A stretch of DNA of 64,000 nucleotides from assembly GCA_018902385.1 (NCBI GenBank), contig JABSSW010000007.1, positions 806,001 to 870,000 of the forward strand, in the 5' to 3' direction. The stretch is from Physcia stellaris (taxonomy: Eukaryota; Ascomycota; Lecanoromycetes; Caliciales; Physciaceae). The notes beneath the pieces were generated by a model, which was given only the letters and a program-made list of their open reading frames with translations, was not told where the DNA came from and made no database searches. The position numbers were made by a program, and so were the translations under genes. Positions 19,883-33,989 of this stretch are shown one piece after another. Within the stretch, counting starts at the first letter, position 1. Every line of letters begins with the position of its first letter.

Positions 19883-22120
19883 ATGGCCGAGATCTTTGGC
19901 ATCGTCGCCGGAGGCATTGGAGCAACCTCTCTTGCAATTCAGATCATCGACAAATCTTACCAACTAAACACACTGCTAAAATCTAGTAAGGATATTCCAT
20001 CAGAGGTACAGGACAAGCTCCTTGAGATAGAGCTCTTTGCAAATACCCTGAGTGACATGGAGGAGCTATATCGAAATGGGCAACAAACGTCAACGGCAAG
20101 GTCAGCTGCTAAAGTTATTGAGTTGTGCAAGAAGATTGCAATAGATTTGACATCAATGGTGAACGAGCTTGAAGCATGTTCAACTGGTAAAATCAGAACT
20201 TATGGCTGGAAAAGTGTCAAAGCGGTCCTCCGCAAAGATAGGATCGATCGAGTGACCCTCCGGATGCAACAAGCTATGAATCCTTTGATGATGTGTAATC
20301 AGGTTCACATGCAGTAAGCTATGGTCCCCGAGATACCTGAAAGCTTTCTTACTGAAGCCACGCCAGCGCCTCACAGTCGACCGATTTGAAGACTATCCTT
20401 GACCACACCACTCGTCTATCTCGTCGTGAGGTAATCTCCATAATCCAGCAGCCATCAGATAGTCTGACGCTGTCGCCTTTGAAGTCTCACTCTTCGCAAG
20501 CTCCGCCCAGGCAAGTTGGCAGAGTCACATGGACTTCTATCAATTCGTACTGGGTTGCCATTGGATATTTGACATTCTCTAATGGCAAAGCGCAGCTTTC
20601 ACAAGGAAACCGTCACCATGCTGCACCCACACGGCGTGGAAGCGAGGACGCTATCTGGGAATTACAATTCCATCCTGCGCCTTGGTTCGGGCACAGAGTG
20701 TGTATAGTCTCTGCACGGATATCATTTGGTAATTGGCAGTATACGATGGTTTCCTACAACTTACGAGATCCGGACGCCGCAATATTTATTGCCTGCCAAA
20801 ACGGAGATGTTGAGACAGTGCGCCAGCTACTCGATGATGGCCTAGCTTCTCCTTTTGATTTAACTACTGACGGGGCGACACCTTTGCATGTGAGTTGGCG
20901 ATGAACAAATCCACTACAAATGGAAAGTACTCATTAGTATACTCTGTACAGATCGCAGCTCTTGTGGCTTCACCAGAGATATGCCAGCTGCTCATTGATT
21001 ATGGAGCTGATGGAAACTTTGTAGCTTTACCAGGACAGCCGTATGTAAAATCCTTGATCGTATCTGATTTCCGCATCACTGTCGTCTTCTGACGTTCCAG
21101 CGCTTTGGATAGTTGTACTGACATTACGTTAGGACGCCGCTGATGTGCCTTGCCGAAGAGTCTCACAAACACGATAACGGGATTGATTCTGACGAACCGA
21201 ATGATCGCGTGGAAGTGTCGCTATTGGATCCAAATTATGATCATTTATTCGTTGGACCAAGAGCAACTGCGCGAAAAATTCTTGATACTGTACGGATACT
21301 GGTAGAAAAGGGTCAAAGCGATCCAATGATCGGTACAACTAGAGACTGTGTATCGGACAGCCCTTCTGTATTATTTGGCTGGCAAGGCCCTTCTGAACCA
21401 TTTCTTTGGTTACTCCGCCAAGATCACTTTGATGTGGATATCGAAAGGCGGGATATTTGGGGTCGATCCATCTTTCATTCCAAAGCAAGAGATTATCTGT
21501 CGCAATCCGGTCCGCGTTTGATGCTTGACGCACTATTTGAGAAGAAAAATTACCCTACATTGACCGAAGCTAGAGACAATTTTGGAGACACGGTTCTACA
21601 TCGGGCTGTGCGGAGTTGGTGCTTCAATGTATCAAAATTGGAGAGAGAGAGGAGTGATGATCGTAAGGTTACTGAGTCATATACGCTCGTTCAAAGGTTA
21701 CTCGAGATAGGGTCTGATGTCCACGCTCAGAATCATGATGGATACACACCACTCGATACAATTGTGATAGAGATCGCATCCGTCTTGAGAAGGAGAAAAG
21801 ATACCGATGATCTTCGGGACGTTGAGCTTTTGTGGCGCTCCCTTGTTCGCTCGTGGTTCGCTGCGCTCGTGAATGCAGGGTACAGTCTCAGGGAGTATGC
21901 CCAGACTGAACAGTCACTCCGTCCTAATCAGATACTCAAATCGTACTATTGGGACAACTACAGTATTCGCATCATTTTCTTGTACGGCGATGGCCCGAAC
22001 GATGTTGACATAGACATTGAAGTGCTCGAAGAGGAGGATAAAGAGTCTTCAGACATTTCTGACGACGAGAGCGATCTGGAGGTGGAGGAACCGTTGCCTA
22101 TGCCTGGGAGTTGGCAATAG
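19883..22120 (+). CDS. STAND-type N-domain and ankyrin-repeat protein
   Basis: The proposed exons are 19883-20313, 20367-20889, 20952-21040 and 21133-22120 (676 aa). The donors GTAAGC, GTGAGT and GTATGT all keep frame. The N-terminal 145 residues (AEIFGIVAGGIGATSLAIQII then helices) resemble the N-terminal domain of fungal STAND/NLR proteins. A linker of unknown function follows. Ankyrin-type repeats appear at about 277-345 (DPDAAIFIACQNGDVETVRQLL, GATPLHIAAL) and about 490-560 (DNFGDTVLHRAV, NHDGYTPLD). The C-terminus is acidic. No NACHT or NB-ARC P-loop is present, so it keeps the ends of an NLR without the switch domain. It may be an adaptor or a degenerate receptor. The role is inferred from domain company only. 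Confidence 0.75.
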
Positions 22121-24798
22121 CATATTATACAGATTGGCTTCGAGTTTATTTCCATCTTTCACATTCTAAGACCACCAAATGTACTTATTCTACCACGATC
22201 TAGTCGCAATTCAACTAGAAAAATACCGCATTAGCGACACGCCAACCGAACAACAGCAACAAATCCATCCTCATATGCACTACGTCCATCATATGATAGC
22301 TACACATCGATACCTATTTCTCTAACAGCGAGGAACCACCAACCAAGCCGACAAATCCTATATTCAAGTTTAAGAAATGAGCACTAGAGAAGTCATCTCA
22401 TACTAAGCATAGGATGCATCTGCCTCGTGTTCATACATACTTGTATCTACATCATGAATAAAAGAGACTCTAAACGTCCGGTCGGGACCACTGCACAAGA
22501 GATGGAAGAGAATAAATCGGCCATAAAGGCCATGGACCTCCACTTTCATGACGATGAATCAAGCCCCTTGCTTTCAATTCCATCTCCTATCGAGGGACCC
22601 ACTCGAAAAAGTCTGAATCTAAACAGAAATATTACGCTAGAGTCAACGCTTTGGTTCTGGAAGTGCTAGCCTGGTCTAATGATCATAATGTAAACCTTCG
22701 CTCATCAACTTAAATTCCATTAATCCAGACTTCGTTTCCTCATTCACTTATAAACCAATTATTTCTAAGCTCATATAAAACCCATCACTCCCTCCCAGAA
22801 AACAATGAACAGATTAATAAGCGACATTATTGCTACTTCCACAGATGCTATTTCCAAAATCGCTGCACACGAACTGAGTCACTCACCAAGTTCCTTCATA
22901 CAGATGCATAACGTCCCGGAGGCATGAGCGTGTGGCTTTGAGCGGGACTACGGGGACTTGGATTCTTGCAGATGAATTTAAGATGGACTATGTTCGGAAA
23001 GTGATACTAACGACTTCGAAAGCTGGATGAGATGAGTGTGACGATGTCTACAACATGCAGTCTTCTAGCGGCGATATCGCTGAGGATTGCCCTTAAGAGA
23101 CATGTCAAAGCGAGAGATAAATTTCCTCACGAATCACCATCATGGAATCCAAGCCATTTTAGTCCCTTGGATGGGAAACTTGAGGTAACATCCCTTCATC
23201 CAAGGCGAAAAAAACTCACCGTATCCGAAATTATAACGAACACTATGAATTTAAGCAACTGTGACTCCACACACACCTCAAATTCCACTAACATCAGGTA
23301 TACATAGTGTGCTCTAGCTACTTTTCAACATCTACCCCTTCATCGCACTCTTCCCCTCTTCACTCAGCTTCTTCTTTCATGGAGAAAAAAACTTCTTTCG
23401 CGACAGCATCATCATGAAGCCTTTATCGCCTACTACACATATAAGGGTCTTGATCGAGACTTAGAGCCTTAGTACGGTGAGAGGAGGTTATTATTGACTT
23501 TGTACCTGCTGCCACGCGCAGATTTATGCAGGATCGTTAGTCTGGTCGGTATCTTCGATGAGAAGTGATTATTGCTCTGGGTTTTTGAATAGCGATTTCG
23601 GGAATTTTGATTGCTATGAACTTCTTCGGCGTTTCTTTGTTGAGACTTTATTTCTGATTGAGTAGCGATTTTTTGGGGATGGTGGATAGATCGCTTGTGC
23701 GGGAATGGAATTATTGGTTAGACGAATGATCCTGTCACCGCGATTCTGAGATATCAGAAACAGTGTAGCTGCATCCTTTTGACGCGACACATCTCACCGC
23801 GCTTTTGATGATTCCTTCGGAGTCTCCACAATTTTCGTTTTACTAGATTTGACTGCGAGACATCGAAAAAGCAACTTGGTGGCTAGAAAAGACAGATCTG
23901 AACTTAGAAGAGCAAAGTTGGAATTTTCTGGACGTGGATTATCTTTTGCGCGATCATGTAGATGCGATAGCATACAATTCCCTCGCAGCATTGCATGGTA
24001 TATTGTGCTCAACTGACGATGTATCTCAAACACAAATCATCTCTCAGCGGACCCGAGCTACTCGCAAGGTTACAACATTTTATCGACTTGGCTCTCGGCG
24101 TCCCGAGCATATAATCCTTCTCTTGGCGCCCCTATGGATAGGGTTTTCGAGACTCGAAGCTGTTAAATTCAGGTCACGATACACTATACATTACGAGGTA
24201 AATTCGGAGTATATTTGATTGATAAGAAATGAGCCTGTATTTATAAAGCTTTCAGAGCAAGCAGTACAAAAACCCTCCATCTTGCTAAATCGACGCCCTA
24301 AGTTCAATAAATGGACTCTCAGCCGAAGATAGTTCTCGAAAATGACACTCGAAGGCCTTTCGACTGTTTAACACTCACACATGAAATCTCTCGGTCCATC
24401 GCCTTTTCAACGATCACACTCAAAAAGCATCAAGAAAGACGAAGAAAACATCAACAATCTGCTCTCTACTCCGCGATCAATTTCACTTCAACCTCCGACT
24501 CGCATTAATTCCGCAGTTATATTCTAGTGACATCTTTTTAATTTTGAGCCTTTAAGTTCATGAGACTGCCTACTCTCGAAATCCCTCCCGATGGCGGCGA
24601 GACGTTTGATGCAAAAAAGGTCATGACTATATCCGAAAGTATCGATGCAAATGTCGCGAAATGAAGAAAACGCGAAAGCGGAGTAAGAGATTCGATGATT
24701 TTGTTGTAGACATACTGTGCTGTGGAGTTCTTCGGTTTTGGTCAATTCGATGGAAAGGTGAGGTACGAAATAGGTGAATCGGTGGGCTGGAGGGCGGA
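22121..24798. other. Long intergenic region, no gene recognised
   Basis: In 2.7 kb I find no frame with a domain, signal peptide or credible splicing. Short frames (for example 22427-22669 and 23032-23307) look random. The sequence is AT-shifted in places without reaching the composition of the AT-rich blocks, and may hold unrecognised repeat relics. Confidence 0.45.
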
Positions 24799-25004
24799 GG
24801 TAGCGAGGTAGATAGTAGATAGATAGATTGATATGAGGTATCTCTAACGAAGATGTCACTTTCGTAGAGCAAAATCGGAATTTGACAGGAGATGTGGGTC
24901 GGAAGTCCTCCGAAGGCCATTTCGAGGGTCATTCAGATTGAAGAATTCTTATATCGAATTTGGGACGTCCATTTATCAAGATGGGGGTTCCTATACTGCT
25001 AGCC
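24799..25004 (-). repeat. SINE-like repeat, copy 3
   Basis: On the minus strand it starts GGCTAGCAGTATAGG and keeps the CTTGATAAATGGACG and GACAGGAGATGTGGGTCGGA (reverse) blocks. It ends in a TATCTATCTAC-rich tail at about 24799-24832. It is more AT-shifted than copies 1 and 2. Confidence 0.6.
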
Positions 25005-25721
25005 GTCTTTTAGTAGAGCTGCTATTTAGTTCTTCATGTATTAGAATATTAGTTACTCGAAGCTATTTTCATAGAAAGTGTGCCTAGGGTGAGTTGTGTT
25101 TTGTAAGCGTTTTCAGAGTCGTGCATGTGGATCGGTTTAGACAGATGTTGACGTGAGATCTTCCTTTAGACATTCATGGAAAATGGGTCGCTCTATCAGC
25201 AAGCAGCGGTATTCTGTCTCTAAATACTCTCTATTACCGTGTACGCATATAGCAGTTCGTAAAGGAAATGTTCAAAGCTGGCAATATCGCGTCTCAGAGC
25301 AAGAGGAGATTCTTGTTAGATTTATATACTCATGTCTGTGTGGAACGGTCTGTTTGAATAGAGTTCATATACTTGTTAATTTTTGACATATGTCGTCAAA
25401 GATCTATCGTCAAAGCGGATGTTTCAATCAAGATTTCCAAGAAAATTGAATATCGGAACGCTATTCTTTGGCCGACCTTGTCAGGATCTGAGCGCTTAGA
25501 AATCAATTGTCTCCATAGCGCCCAAGAAGTATATCACAGTTTTTCTCTGACATTGAACCACAGGAAGTAACATGTCCGACCTGAAAAGGAATAGCTGACT
25601 TTGCTCCAGTCACAGAGTTGTAACGAAGACAGCTGTGACAAGACTTTCGTATCAATTCCAAAAACCAATGCATACCTGAATTAACATTCATTGTTGCATC
25701 GCCACTGTCGCAGGCCATACA
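25005..25721. other. Intergenic, no gene recognised
   Basis: The 3' flank of the HET gene. A minus-strand frame at 25503-25718 starts four bases after the HET stop but shows no domain. Confidence 0.45.
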
Positions 25722-27668
25722 CTATGTCAGTGCAATATCCTGCCAGTCGCCAACTGGAAAATTTCTATCAAGCGGTTGACCTCCAAAAAGTTGACGTCGA
25801 AGCTCGTGTTGCCTGAACGATCTCGAGTGGGGTAATGGAGGCTCTCTGAATGCTTCGCCGTCCATGATTCCATGCACGTAACATTCATTGACTAGCTCGT
25901 AAACAGAGTCTTGGTTGTCGTGCTGAACGGGACGAAGCGCAAATGGCACATTTCCGCGATGGATAAAATGCAACTGATCACCTGCCTGAATATCGGATGG
26001 TCCTGCCGAGATACCAATAAAGCCTCGCTTCGTACAAAATAGGTATGCGTTTTGTTGGATATTAACTGCGTGCGTGGCAATAAGGTAAATCTCTGCATCC
26101 GGGTTCCAATGTTCGATACCAGTTCGCGTATTTCGAATCCATTTCAAAAACGAGTTGATGTCTTTACGCTGGATGCGGCTCCAGCCGCGGAAAGCGTTGT
26201 TTGTAAACAAGTCGCAAACGACAGTACGCCAATACGCGTTTTCCATTGATCCACCTCCAACGTATGCTTCGTGGGCTGTCGTGTCCAGGTCGAGGCCAAA
26301 AAAGGATCGCCAGCCTGTGTGCAAAAATCTTTGCATTGAAACATCAACCCCGCTCCAATGGTCAGCTTTGGTATCAGGAACAATGTGGTGGGTCGATACA
26401 ATTTCATCGAAGAACGTACTGCGTATCCAGAGTAAAGGGTATACCAGCCTCGGTGCTGTCCAGGAACCCCATTCACCTGCTGCTGAAAAGTGGTCGAAGA
26501 GAACGGGGCCTTTGTTTAAATCATGAGAGAAATCGAGGGACCACGACGGTAATTCCAATGAAACGGTCTCCCGTTTTGTTGATGTATAGCATAAGGGCTC
26601 GAAGCATTTCATCTGGCAGAACAATGCGTAGGTAGTTTCCGCATAAACAACTTCTACTGGGGAGTTGTAATCGATTATAATTAGCTCCTCAAAACCGGGT
26701 AGCAGGCCCAGGCAGCCGTAGACCTTATCTCGTGGGTCCGTCGCATTGAGCCTGCTTAGTGCTAGAAATGTTTCAAGAGGGAAAATATCGTGCTGCTTGC
26801 CTTCGCTAGTCATATCACTTACGTCGCCTAGATGTATAAGGCTTGAAATAGCATCGATGACACTACTACTAATTGTCAGGGAATATCCTTCATCCAAAGG
26901 CCTATTCGAATTTGTGACCAAATTGTTTATACTGCCAAGGACGAAATTACGAATGTTTGTCCACGAGAAACGATCAAAACCACAATAAAATACCGCTTGA
27001 CGGGCTAGTGCATATTCTTGGACGACCCATATCCTCTTGAACCATGGCCTTTTGCAAAGCGAAGTGAAAGCCCAGAGCTGTTCTGCAGACAACTCTTGAC
27101 CATCAAGCTTGACTGATTTAAGGTCCGGTTGCATCTGTAGTTGTTTCACTACCCTGACAGCCTCGCTGCTGTCATCAGCTGCTTCTCCAAGCCAGATCCG
27201 TACGGTATGTGCATGCCCGTATATTCGGCTCATAAGCAAAATTTGCGAGCTCTTCTCTCCGAGATCACCCTGGTTGATACAAACAGCATCAACCCACAGC
27301 GTAATACATTCGACCTTGTCTCGTAGATGCCGTAGAGCGCTGTCCAGATTCTGCCTGCAAGAAAAGGAATTACCGCCGACGACTATTTTCGCTGTGTCTT
27401 CGACAGAACCCCAGCACCACGATAGAGCATCAAATACTGGATCATCGTCCAGTGAAACTATCCGGATATCGCATGTGATTGGGGCTGTGAAATCCTGAGA
27501 CGGGTGAATATTGAGGACTCGTATCTCATTACGGTCCTTGACTAGAGGTAGGTGGATATGATCTCCCGCCATAGTGATGAGCATAAGCACGTATGTATTA
27601 TCACGGCGGCTCCAATGTCTTGAAATTCTTGACCGGCTAGCGTTCAGTGCATAGCTCTTGGCTAGCAA
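25722..27668 (-). CDS. Heterokaryon-incompatibility (HET) domain protein
   Basis: This is a single open frame of 648 codons without apparent introns. A second in-frame ATG at 27572 (MAGDHIHLPL) would remove 32 residues and may be the true start, since conserved sequence begins only later. The HET domain spans about residues 75-240: DALSWCWGS, RQNLDSALRHLR, LWVDAVCINQGD, SSQILLMSRIYGHA, VRIWLGEA. Then come RPWFKRIWVVQEYALAR and DPRDKVYGCLGLL, typical of long HET proteins. The C-terminus ends with the usual GDQLHFIHRGNVPFALRPV and YVHGIMDGEA. HET proteins can trigger cell death after non-self contact between hyphae. Its specificity partner is not known. It lies 1.2 kb from the nearest AT-rich block and shows no sign of decay. 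Confidence 0.9.
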   Translation of the reverse strand: MLAKSYALNASRSRISRHWSRRDNTYVLMLITMAGDHIHLPLVKDRNEIRVLNIHPSQDFTAPITCDIRIVSLDDDPVFDALSWCWGSVEDTAKIVVGGNSFSCRQNLDSALRHLRDKVECITLWVDAVCINQGDLGEKSSQILLMSRIYGHAHTVRIWLGEAADDSSEAVRVVKQLQMQPDLKSVKLDGQELSAEQLWAFTSLCKRPWFKRIWVVQEYALARQAVFYCGFDRFSWTNIRNFVLGSINNLVTNSNRPLDEGYSLTISSSVIDAISSLIHLGDVSDMTSEGKQHDIFPLETFLALSRLNATDPRDKVYGCLGLLPGFEELIIIDYNSPVEVVYAETTYALFCQMKCFEPLCYTSTKRETVSLELPSWSLDFSHDLNKGPVLFDHFSAAGEWGSWTAPRLVYPLLWIRSTFFDEIVSTHHIVPDTKADHWSGVDVSMQRFLHTGWRSFFGLDLDTTAHEAYVGGGSMENAYWRTVVCDLFTNNAFRGWSRIQRKDINSFLKWIRNTRTGIEHWNPDAEIYLIATHAVNIQQNAYLFCTKRGFIGISAGPSDIQAGDQLHFIHRGNVPFALRPVQHDNQDSVYELVNECYVHGIMDGEAFREPPLPHSRSFRQHELRRQLFGGQPLDRNFPVGDWQDIALT

Positions 27669-28118
27669 GCTCGAATATCATGACAAATGTAACACCCGAA
27701 ATGCCAAGGGTTGCTGAAGCGCGCTGCGTCAATGCGATACAATGATTGCCTGGTTTTGAGTTGGAGAAATTTATGCAAAAGGAGTAATAGTGTCGGATTG
27801 CGAGAACCGTATGCAAAGATTGAAGTGGTTGAATATAATGAGCAAGTAATACCTAACTAATCGTGGGTCGGTCAGGTGTAAAGGAGGCCCCGAGTCTTAG
27901 TCCGGTCCTCATCACGATAAAATGTTAGTTGATTATTAGATTGATTCGCTGAGCACTCGGAGCGGGCTTCAAATCTCAGTTCAGCCCTCATTGAAATTCA
28001 GAACAAGGCGTAGGTGGTCAATCCGATCACATTGATATGGATTTTCGATGAGTGAAACTCCAGGTGGGAGCCTGAAGCCACTGCTATCTAGTTTGCTTAC
28101 TAAATTAAAGGACCAATC
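27669..28118. other. HET promoter region, no gene
   Basis: The stretch between the HET start and a MITE contains two loosely similar GC-rich blocks near 27880 and 27965, with the shared phrase TCAGTTCAGCCCTCAT or a variant. There is no coding sequence. Confidence 0.5.
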
Positions 28119-28464
28119 AACTTCCGATGTGCAGAACTCTTGCTAATGCTTGGCACTTGTAGATTCTTTTTCCTCCGACAGATTCAAAGTTTTCAATCGA
28201 TATAATTCAACGTCAACATTACATTATTTATTATTTGAATATATTTGTGTAATTATATGATTGATATAATGTTAACAACGTTCAATTCATGTTCAATAAC
28301 AACGTATTGATCGAACTGAAAAGATTTACTACTTCGTATCGTCAAATGTCAGTGTTTCAGAATTAGATTTGACATGCAATCTTGATGACGAACTCAAAAT
28401 CTTGTGAGATAAAGAAAATTTACGAGTATCAAACATTAAGAAGAGTTCTGCACATCGAAAACTT
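28119..28464. mobile_element. MITE, copy 2
   Basis: Inverted ends read CGATGTGCAGAACTCTT and run on to TTGGCACTTGTAGATTC or TTTGATACTCGTAAATT. The pentamer AACTT at both borders (28119-28123 and 28460-28464) may be the target duplication. The interior matches the copy at 17957-18708, including TTTTCAATCGAT and CAACGTCAACATTA. No coding capacity. Confidence 0.65.
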
Positions 28465-28901
28465 TGAATGAAATTATTTTAAATAATCATTCTCTCTAGA
28501 CGTTCGCTAAGCGACTAAGATACAATCATTTCAATCAGATTTTGTCACATCGACACACGAGCAAGATTGAGATCAGATTTTCTACAGCTACAGTGATTGC
28601 TTGATGTTTCTATTCGAAATAATACGCTTCAGACATTATTATCTCGACGATTTTTTCTTACAATGAAAAAAAAAAAGCGTTGTGCACAAATCAGCAAAAA
28701 AGCGCAACATATATGTACATTAATTTTTTTCTCATCTAAGACAAATTTCGACTTGATGTTCAAGTCAAGTCGATTGAGATATTTTTCGCTTAGATAGTTC
28801 ATCTCGTTCATCATTCAGTTCAATTCGTCGATCAGAATCTTTAGTATATCGTCGTTTTCTTTTCGTAGTTTGACATTCGTTAGCTTGACACATATTGATG
28901 A

Positions 28902-29055
28902 TGTTACAAATATGTAAAATGCAACGTGCTTATTATTCATGATAATATTATCTATCGTACATGTAATGAATGTGAATTATTGTACAGAATTTGCACGCTA
29001 ATTTATAACAGAATAACGTTTTGACATTGTTTTTAATGATGAATTTATTTCAACA
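28902..29055 (-). repeat. 3' LTR of copia element 1
   Basis: The 154-bp direct repeat partner of 33990-34143. It is more AT-shifted than its partner. Confidence 0.85.
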
Positions 29056-32000
29056 TTCTTTTTCGAATTTGCAAAAATATAAAATCATGATGTTTAATTC
29101 ATTTCGAGCATGTCGATAAATCGTTGATATTTGAACGAAAATAAAGATTTGATGAAATCGTCGATTGACATAATGTCGATCGTTATGTATTTAAATTCAA
29201 TACGATTTTTTTAATCTCGTTTTTTACATAATGATATACGATATCGACGTGCTTGATGCGATCATGATATATCGAATTCTTATTGAATGTTTTGACGTTT
29301 TGACTGTTCGTATTTATCAATATTTTAACGTAATTGTTCGATTGATTTTGAATTCGTAAATCAACGAATAATTGTTTAAATCAAATAATTTCTTTGACGA
29401 CGAATGATATGATCATATATTCGACGACGCAAATAAACGTGATCACGATGAATTAAAATTTTGATATTCAATTTATCGAGTCGTCGTTTAATAAAAACAG
29501 ATATGTTTCGATGAATTTTTTGAAAATTTTGTCACGAATTCAATTTGCATCGCAGTATGTTTCGATGTCTAATTTTTTGTTGAAATTATTGTCGTAAATC
29601 ATGCAAAAATCAATCGTGAAATTGAAATAAATTATAACACGTTTGATTGTTTTGATATGATTAAAATTGAAATTCTGAACAAATCGATTGATTATGAAAA
29701 TCGCATTCGTTACATTTGATTTGATTTCTATCATTGCAAATATGATTGAATTCATCATTGTTTGATATTGTTTGATATTTTGATCGATGATTTGATTAGC
29801 GTTGAAAATTGAATCAAATGATTTTTTCATGAGTGTTCGAATTGATTTCGCATTTTGTAAATCGAATTTTTTAACGACGCGTTGAATATATGTCTTTTGA
29901 TTAAAACGAATTATGTGCATTTCGCGATTTCTGAAAATGATCATATCAAGATAGAAATTTATTGACTCAAAATCAATCATATCGAAAGCGTTATTGAGTT
30001 TCGTTTTTGCTTTATTAATCATGATTTTATTGAAAACAATGATTTTGATATCATCGATTCATGTAATAATGATAAAATTTTTGAAATCAACATTCGTGAT
30101 GAATATGCTTTGATTCGCGTCGAAAAAATTGAAAACTAATTTTTGTAAAAAAATTCGAACAAACGTTTATATCATAGTTTGAATGATTGTTTTAAATCAT
30201 ACAATGTTTTGTTCAATTTGCAAATAGTTTTGTCATTGTCACATTCAATTGAATATTTAACGTAAATGTTTGAATCAATGAATTCGTATAAAAACGCAAT
30301 TTTCACGTTCATTTGTTCAATTTTCAAATTCAAAAAAACGACGACGACGAATAAAACTCGAAAAATCATTGATTTGACGACGAAAAAAAAAAAAAAAATC
30401 AAAATCAATATCGTATTGTTGTAGAAACTTTTTGACGCATCATTTAATTTTGTATCGTATTACAACGTCATCGACATTGCGTTTGAATTTGTAAACTCAT
30501 TTATCGTTCAACGATTTTTTCTCATCGAGCGTAAAATTTACTAGATTTCAAATGTGATTTTTCGATAAAAAATCGAGTTTTTTTCTCATTGTTTTTAATC
30601 ATTGTGAGAAATGAAAATTTCGTGCGACGTCGTTGTAGTTATTTGATTTTTTCTCGTCAATCGTCAACATTGTTATGAATTTTTCAAACGAAAAAACGTC
30701 GATGTTTTCGACGTAATCGATCAACAATGAAACGAAATTGATCGTATCAAATTCAGCGTCTGTAATTGAAATTGATTGAAAATCAGCAATGCTGTCGAAC
30801 AAAACAACTAAATCATTTGAACTTGAATTTCAATTCGCGAACAACTCACGCATTGCTAAATGAAACATCGTGAAACTGACAAAAATTATGACATTGTAAA
30901 CGATAAAATTCATAAAAAATTTATTCGAATTGTTTTTTTGTTTGAGCGCATTGTAACGTATTTTTGTAAAATTTTTTGAAAATTTTTTTGCTGTTGTGAC
31001 GTCATTGATTTTTGTATAATGATATTTGAAAATTTGATTTTGATATGTGATCGAATTTCAATGTTTTGAAAAATTTGAAATTGAATTTTTTGTTTTTTTT
31101 GCAATGAATTCAATGTGAATAACAAAAAAATTCATCATTGTTGAATCAATAATTGATTCGATAAAATTTTCATCGAATTCGATATCAATCTTTGATGTTG
31201 ATTTGTGATTATAAATATCGAAATTTTTGACGCGTTCGATTTTTGACTAATCGATATATAAATTCGATAAATGATGTCATCGTCATATTCGATGAAAAAT
31301 TTTTTTCGACATTCGATTTCAAATGATTTTTGATTTTTTTGTTGATGACGACGTAAACGATTGATTCGAATGAATACATGTTCGTCAATTTCGAAAATTG
31401 TTCGTAAATATTTTCGAACGATGATTGATTTTCAAAATACGAAATTGAACGTCGATTTTTGATATACGTCATTGCATGTGTGATGTTTGATCACAAAAAT
31501 TCGATATGTTTTTCGTCAATAACGTTGTTTTGATCATGATGATGAAAATACGTTGATGTGTTTCGATTACATCATTGACGTTCTGAACATTTGTTAAAAT
31601 TGAATTGAATTCAATGTTTTGATTGTCAAAATAATTGATTGATTACGTGTTGCGAAATTCGTTGTCATAATTTGTATATACGATTTTGACGTCAACATCG
31701 AATTGACGTTTGATTCAATTGATGTATTTGATAAAACATTGTAATCATTCGTGTTTGTTTTTGACGATGTATATTTTCGTTCAACGTGATTTGTCATCGA
31801 TGATATTGATGTAATAACGTTCATTTTCAAAATTTTCGATCGTTATTGATATTAAATCAATGTGAATAATATGAAACGTTTTTTCGACATGATGAATATT
31901 TTTTCTATTCGATTTTTTTTTTGTTTTGATTAATTTGCAAACATCGCAATGATTATTTTTGCAATCGTTTTGATAAAAATGATTCAATTTCTTTAAATAT

Positions 32001-33989
32001 TGACGTAATAAAAAGAAATTCATGTGATTCAAATTTCGATGTCATACGATAAACGACAATGATGATGTTGTTGACAATGCAATCATTTGATGTGATTGCG
32101 TTTTCAAAACGTATAATTCGTTGTTTTGCAAAAAAAAAAATTCGATTGATTTGTTTTGATGTTTGAAAATGTGATTTTCAATGTTTCAATAAACGTTTTG
32201 TTTTTCGAATGTTGATATTGACAGCAAATTTGTTGACGAGTTTGACATATAAAAAATTGACAAATCAATGAATTGATCATTTGCATTGTTGTAAAAAAAA
32301 ACGAGCAATAATTTAATTTTTTTTTCAACAATGAAACGAATTTTGTTTGCAATTACAACATGCTCGATGTGAAACATGAAAAAATGTATCAAATCTCGAT
32401 TTTTGTACACGTGAATGTTGATGTTCGAATTTGTGTATCACAACATATCGTTGATTGAATGATTAATGAACAAAATTTGTTTTCAAAATTCAATCAACGA
32501 CGTTGATTGTTATTGTGAATTTTGAATTTTTTCAAAATTTTGTCGTATGAATGATCAAACATGTTTTTATCAATTCATTTTTTGAAAGCGCTTTTTGAGT
32601 GATTATAGTAACATTTTTCAAAATCATGTTTGATGAAATCGTTGTTTATGCATTTTTGATTGATGCAAAAAAAATCGATATATTCAAATCTTGATATATT
32701 AAAACGAATACGTTTAAATTTTTCGAAACGATCAACGATCAATGCAATTGAGTTTGATTCTGCTATCGTATCGATAATGACTTTAACGAAATTCAGAAAA
32801 AAAATTTCGATTTCGATGAAATTTGTGTTTTCGAAAATTCATTCGTCACGTTAACGAATCACGAAATAATTGAAATAAATTAATTTGTGCATTTTGAATA
32901 ACAAGATATTTTGACAAAATACGTCGACAATGAATTTCGAATCAGCGTTTTCGATGATCAATTGATTGTGTAATGATTTAACGATTTTGATGTAAAATTC
33001 GACGTTCGTTAAAATAACAAATCGATCAATGAAATCGAAAATGATATCGACGAAAAAAACGAAAATATTTTTTTTGAAACGTTTTGCTATTTTTGTTCAA
33101 TAAATCAATGATGTTGAATTCGTTATGACAATGATAAAAAAACGATGATTGACGTTCATTGCATTGAACAAATAAAAAAAAATTTTATTCAAATTTCGTT
33201 CGTGTTTTTCGACGACGATGATGAAATTCGTGAATTTGATTTTCGTTTTTGCATCGATGAAATTTCAATCGATATTTTTGTTGTGTAAAAATTCGACGAT
33301 AAACATTGATTTTATTGATAAATTGATTGTTCATTCAACATGATTGATTCGAAAATCGTTTTTGACGTCGATTTTTCAATTGAAATATTGTTTTGATTTT
33401 GAAATGAAAACGACAAAACTGTAAATGATGTTTGACGTAATCATTGTGATATTTGAATTTGAAAATTTGAATCGTATAAATGAAAAAAAAAAAGAAATAA
33501 AACGTATGTGATTCGTGAAGTCGTGTAAAACGTGTGAATTTCATGTCGTATTTGTTTTTTTTTTCATTTCGTAACAAATGAATTCGAAACATCAATTCGA
33601 AACAATGACGAATTCATTGAATTATCGAATTGTGTATGTGAAATTTCGTGTTTTTGAAAACGTTTTTATCGAGATCGAGTGATCGATCGTGCGTTCGGAT
33701 TTGACGTTCGTTTGAACGATGAATGACGTTTTCATCGATCGACGTCGATGTTGATTTTTTGAATTTTTGAGAAACTAGATGACGATCGTTAAAATAAACA
33801 ATATGCATTCTATTGACGACACTAAATGACGATAAGCTCGTTGTGAACTCAGTTTGATGTTTTCGAGTTTGATCGTCGTTTAATCAATCAGAGATTTTTC
33901 GATCGATGCATGAAATCAACGTTTGAACGTTGTAAAATAATATGAATCGATTCGAATGATATTTGACAAACATTGTCGAGCTCATAATT

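Noticed and set aside
26144-27498. Plus- and minus-strand frames overlapping the HET gene
   Set aside because: They are shadows of a long, well-conserved coding frame.
27860-28010. tRNA-like phrases (GGGCTTCAAATCTC)
   Set aside because: No cloverleaf or acceptor stem could be formed, and the second box is missing.
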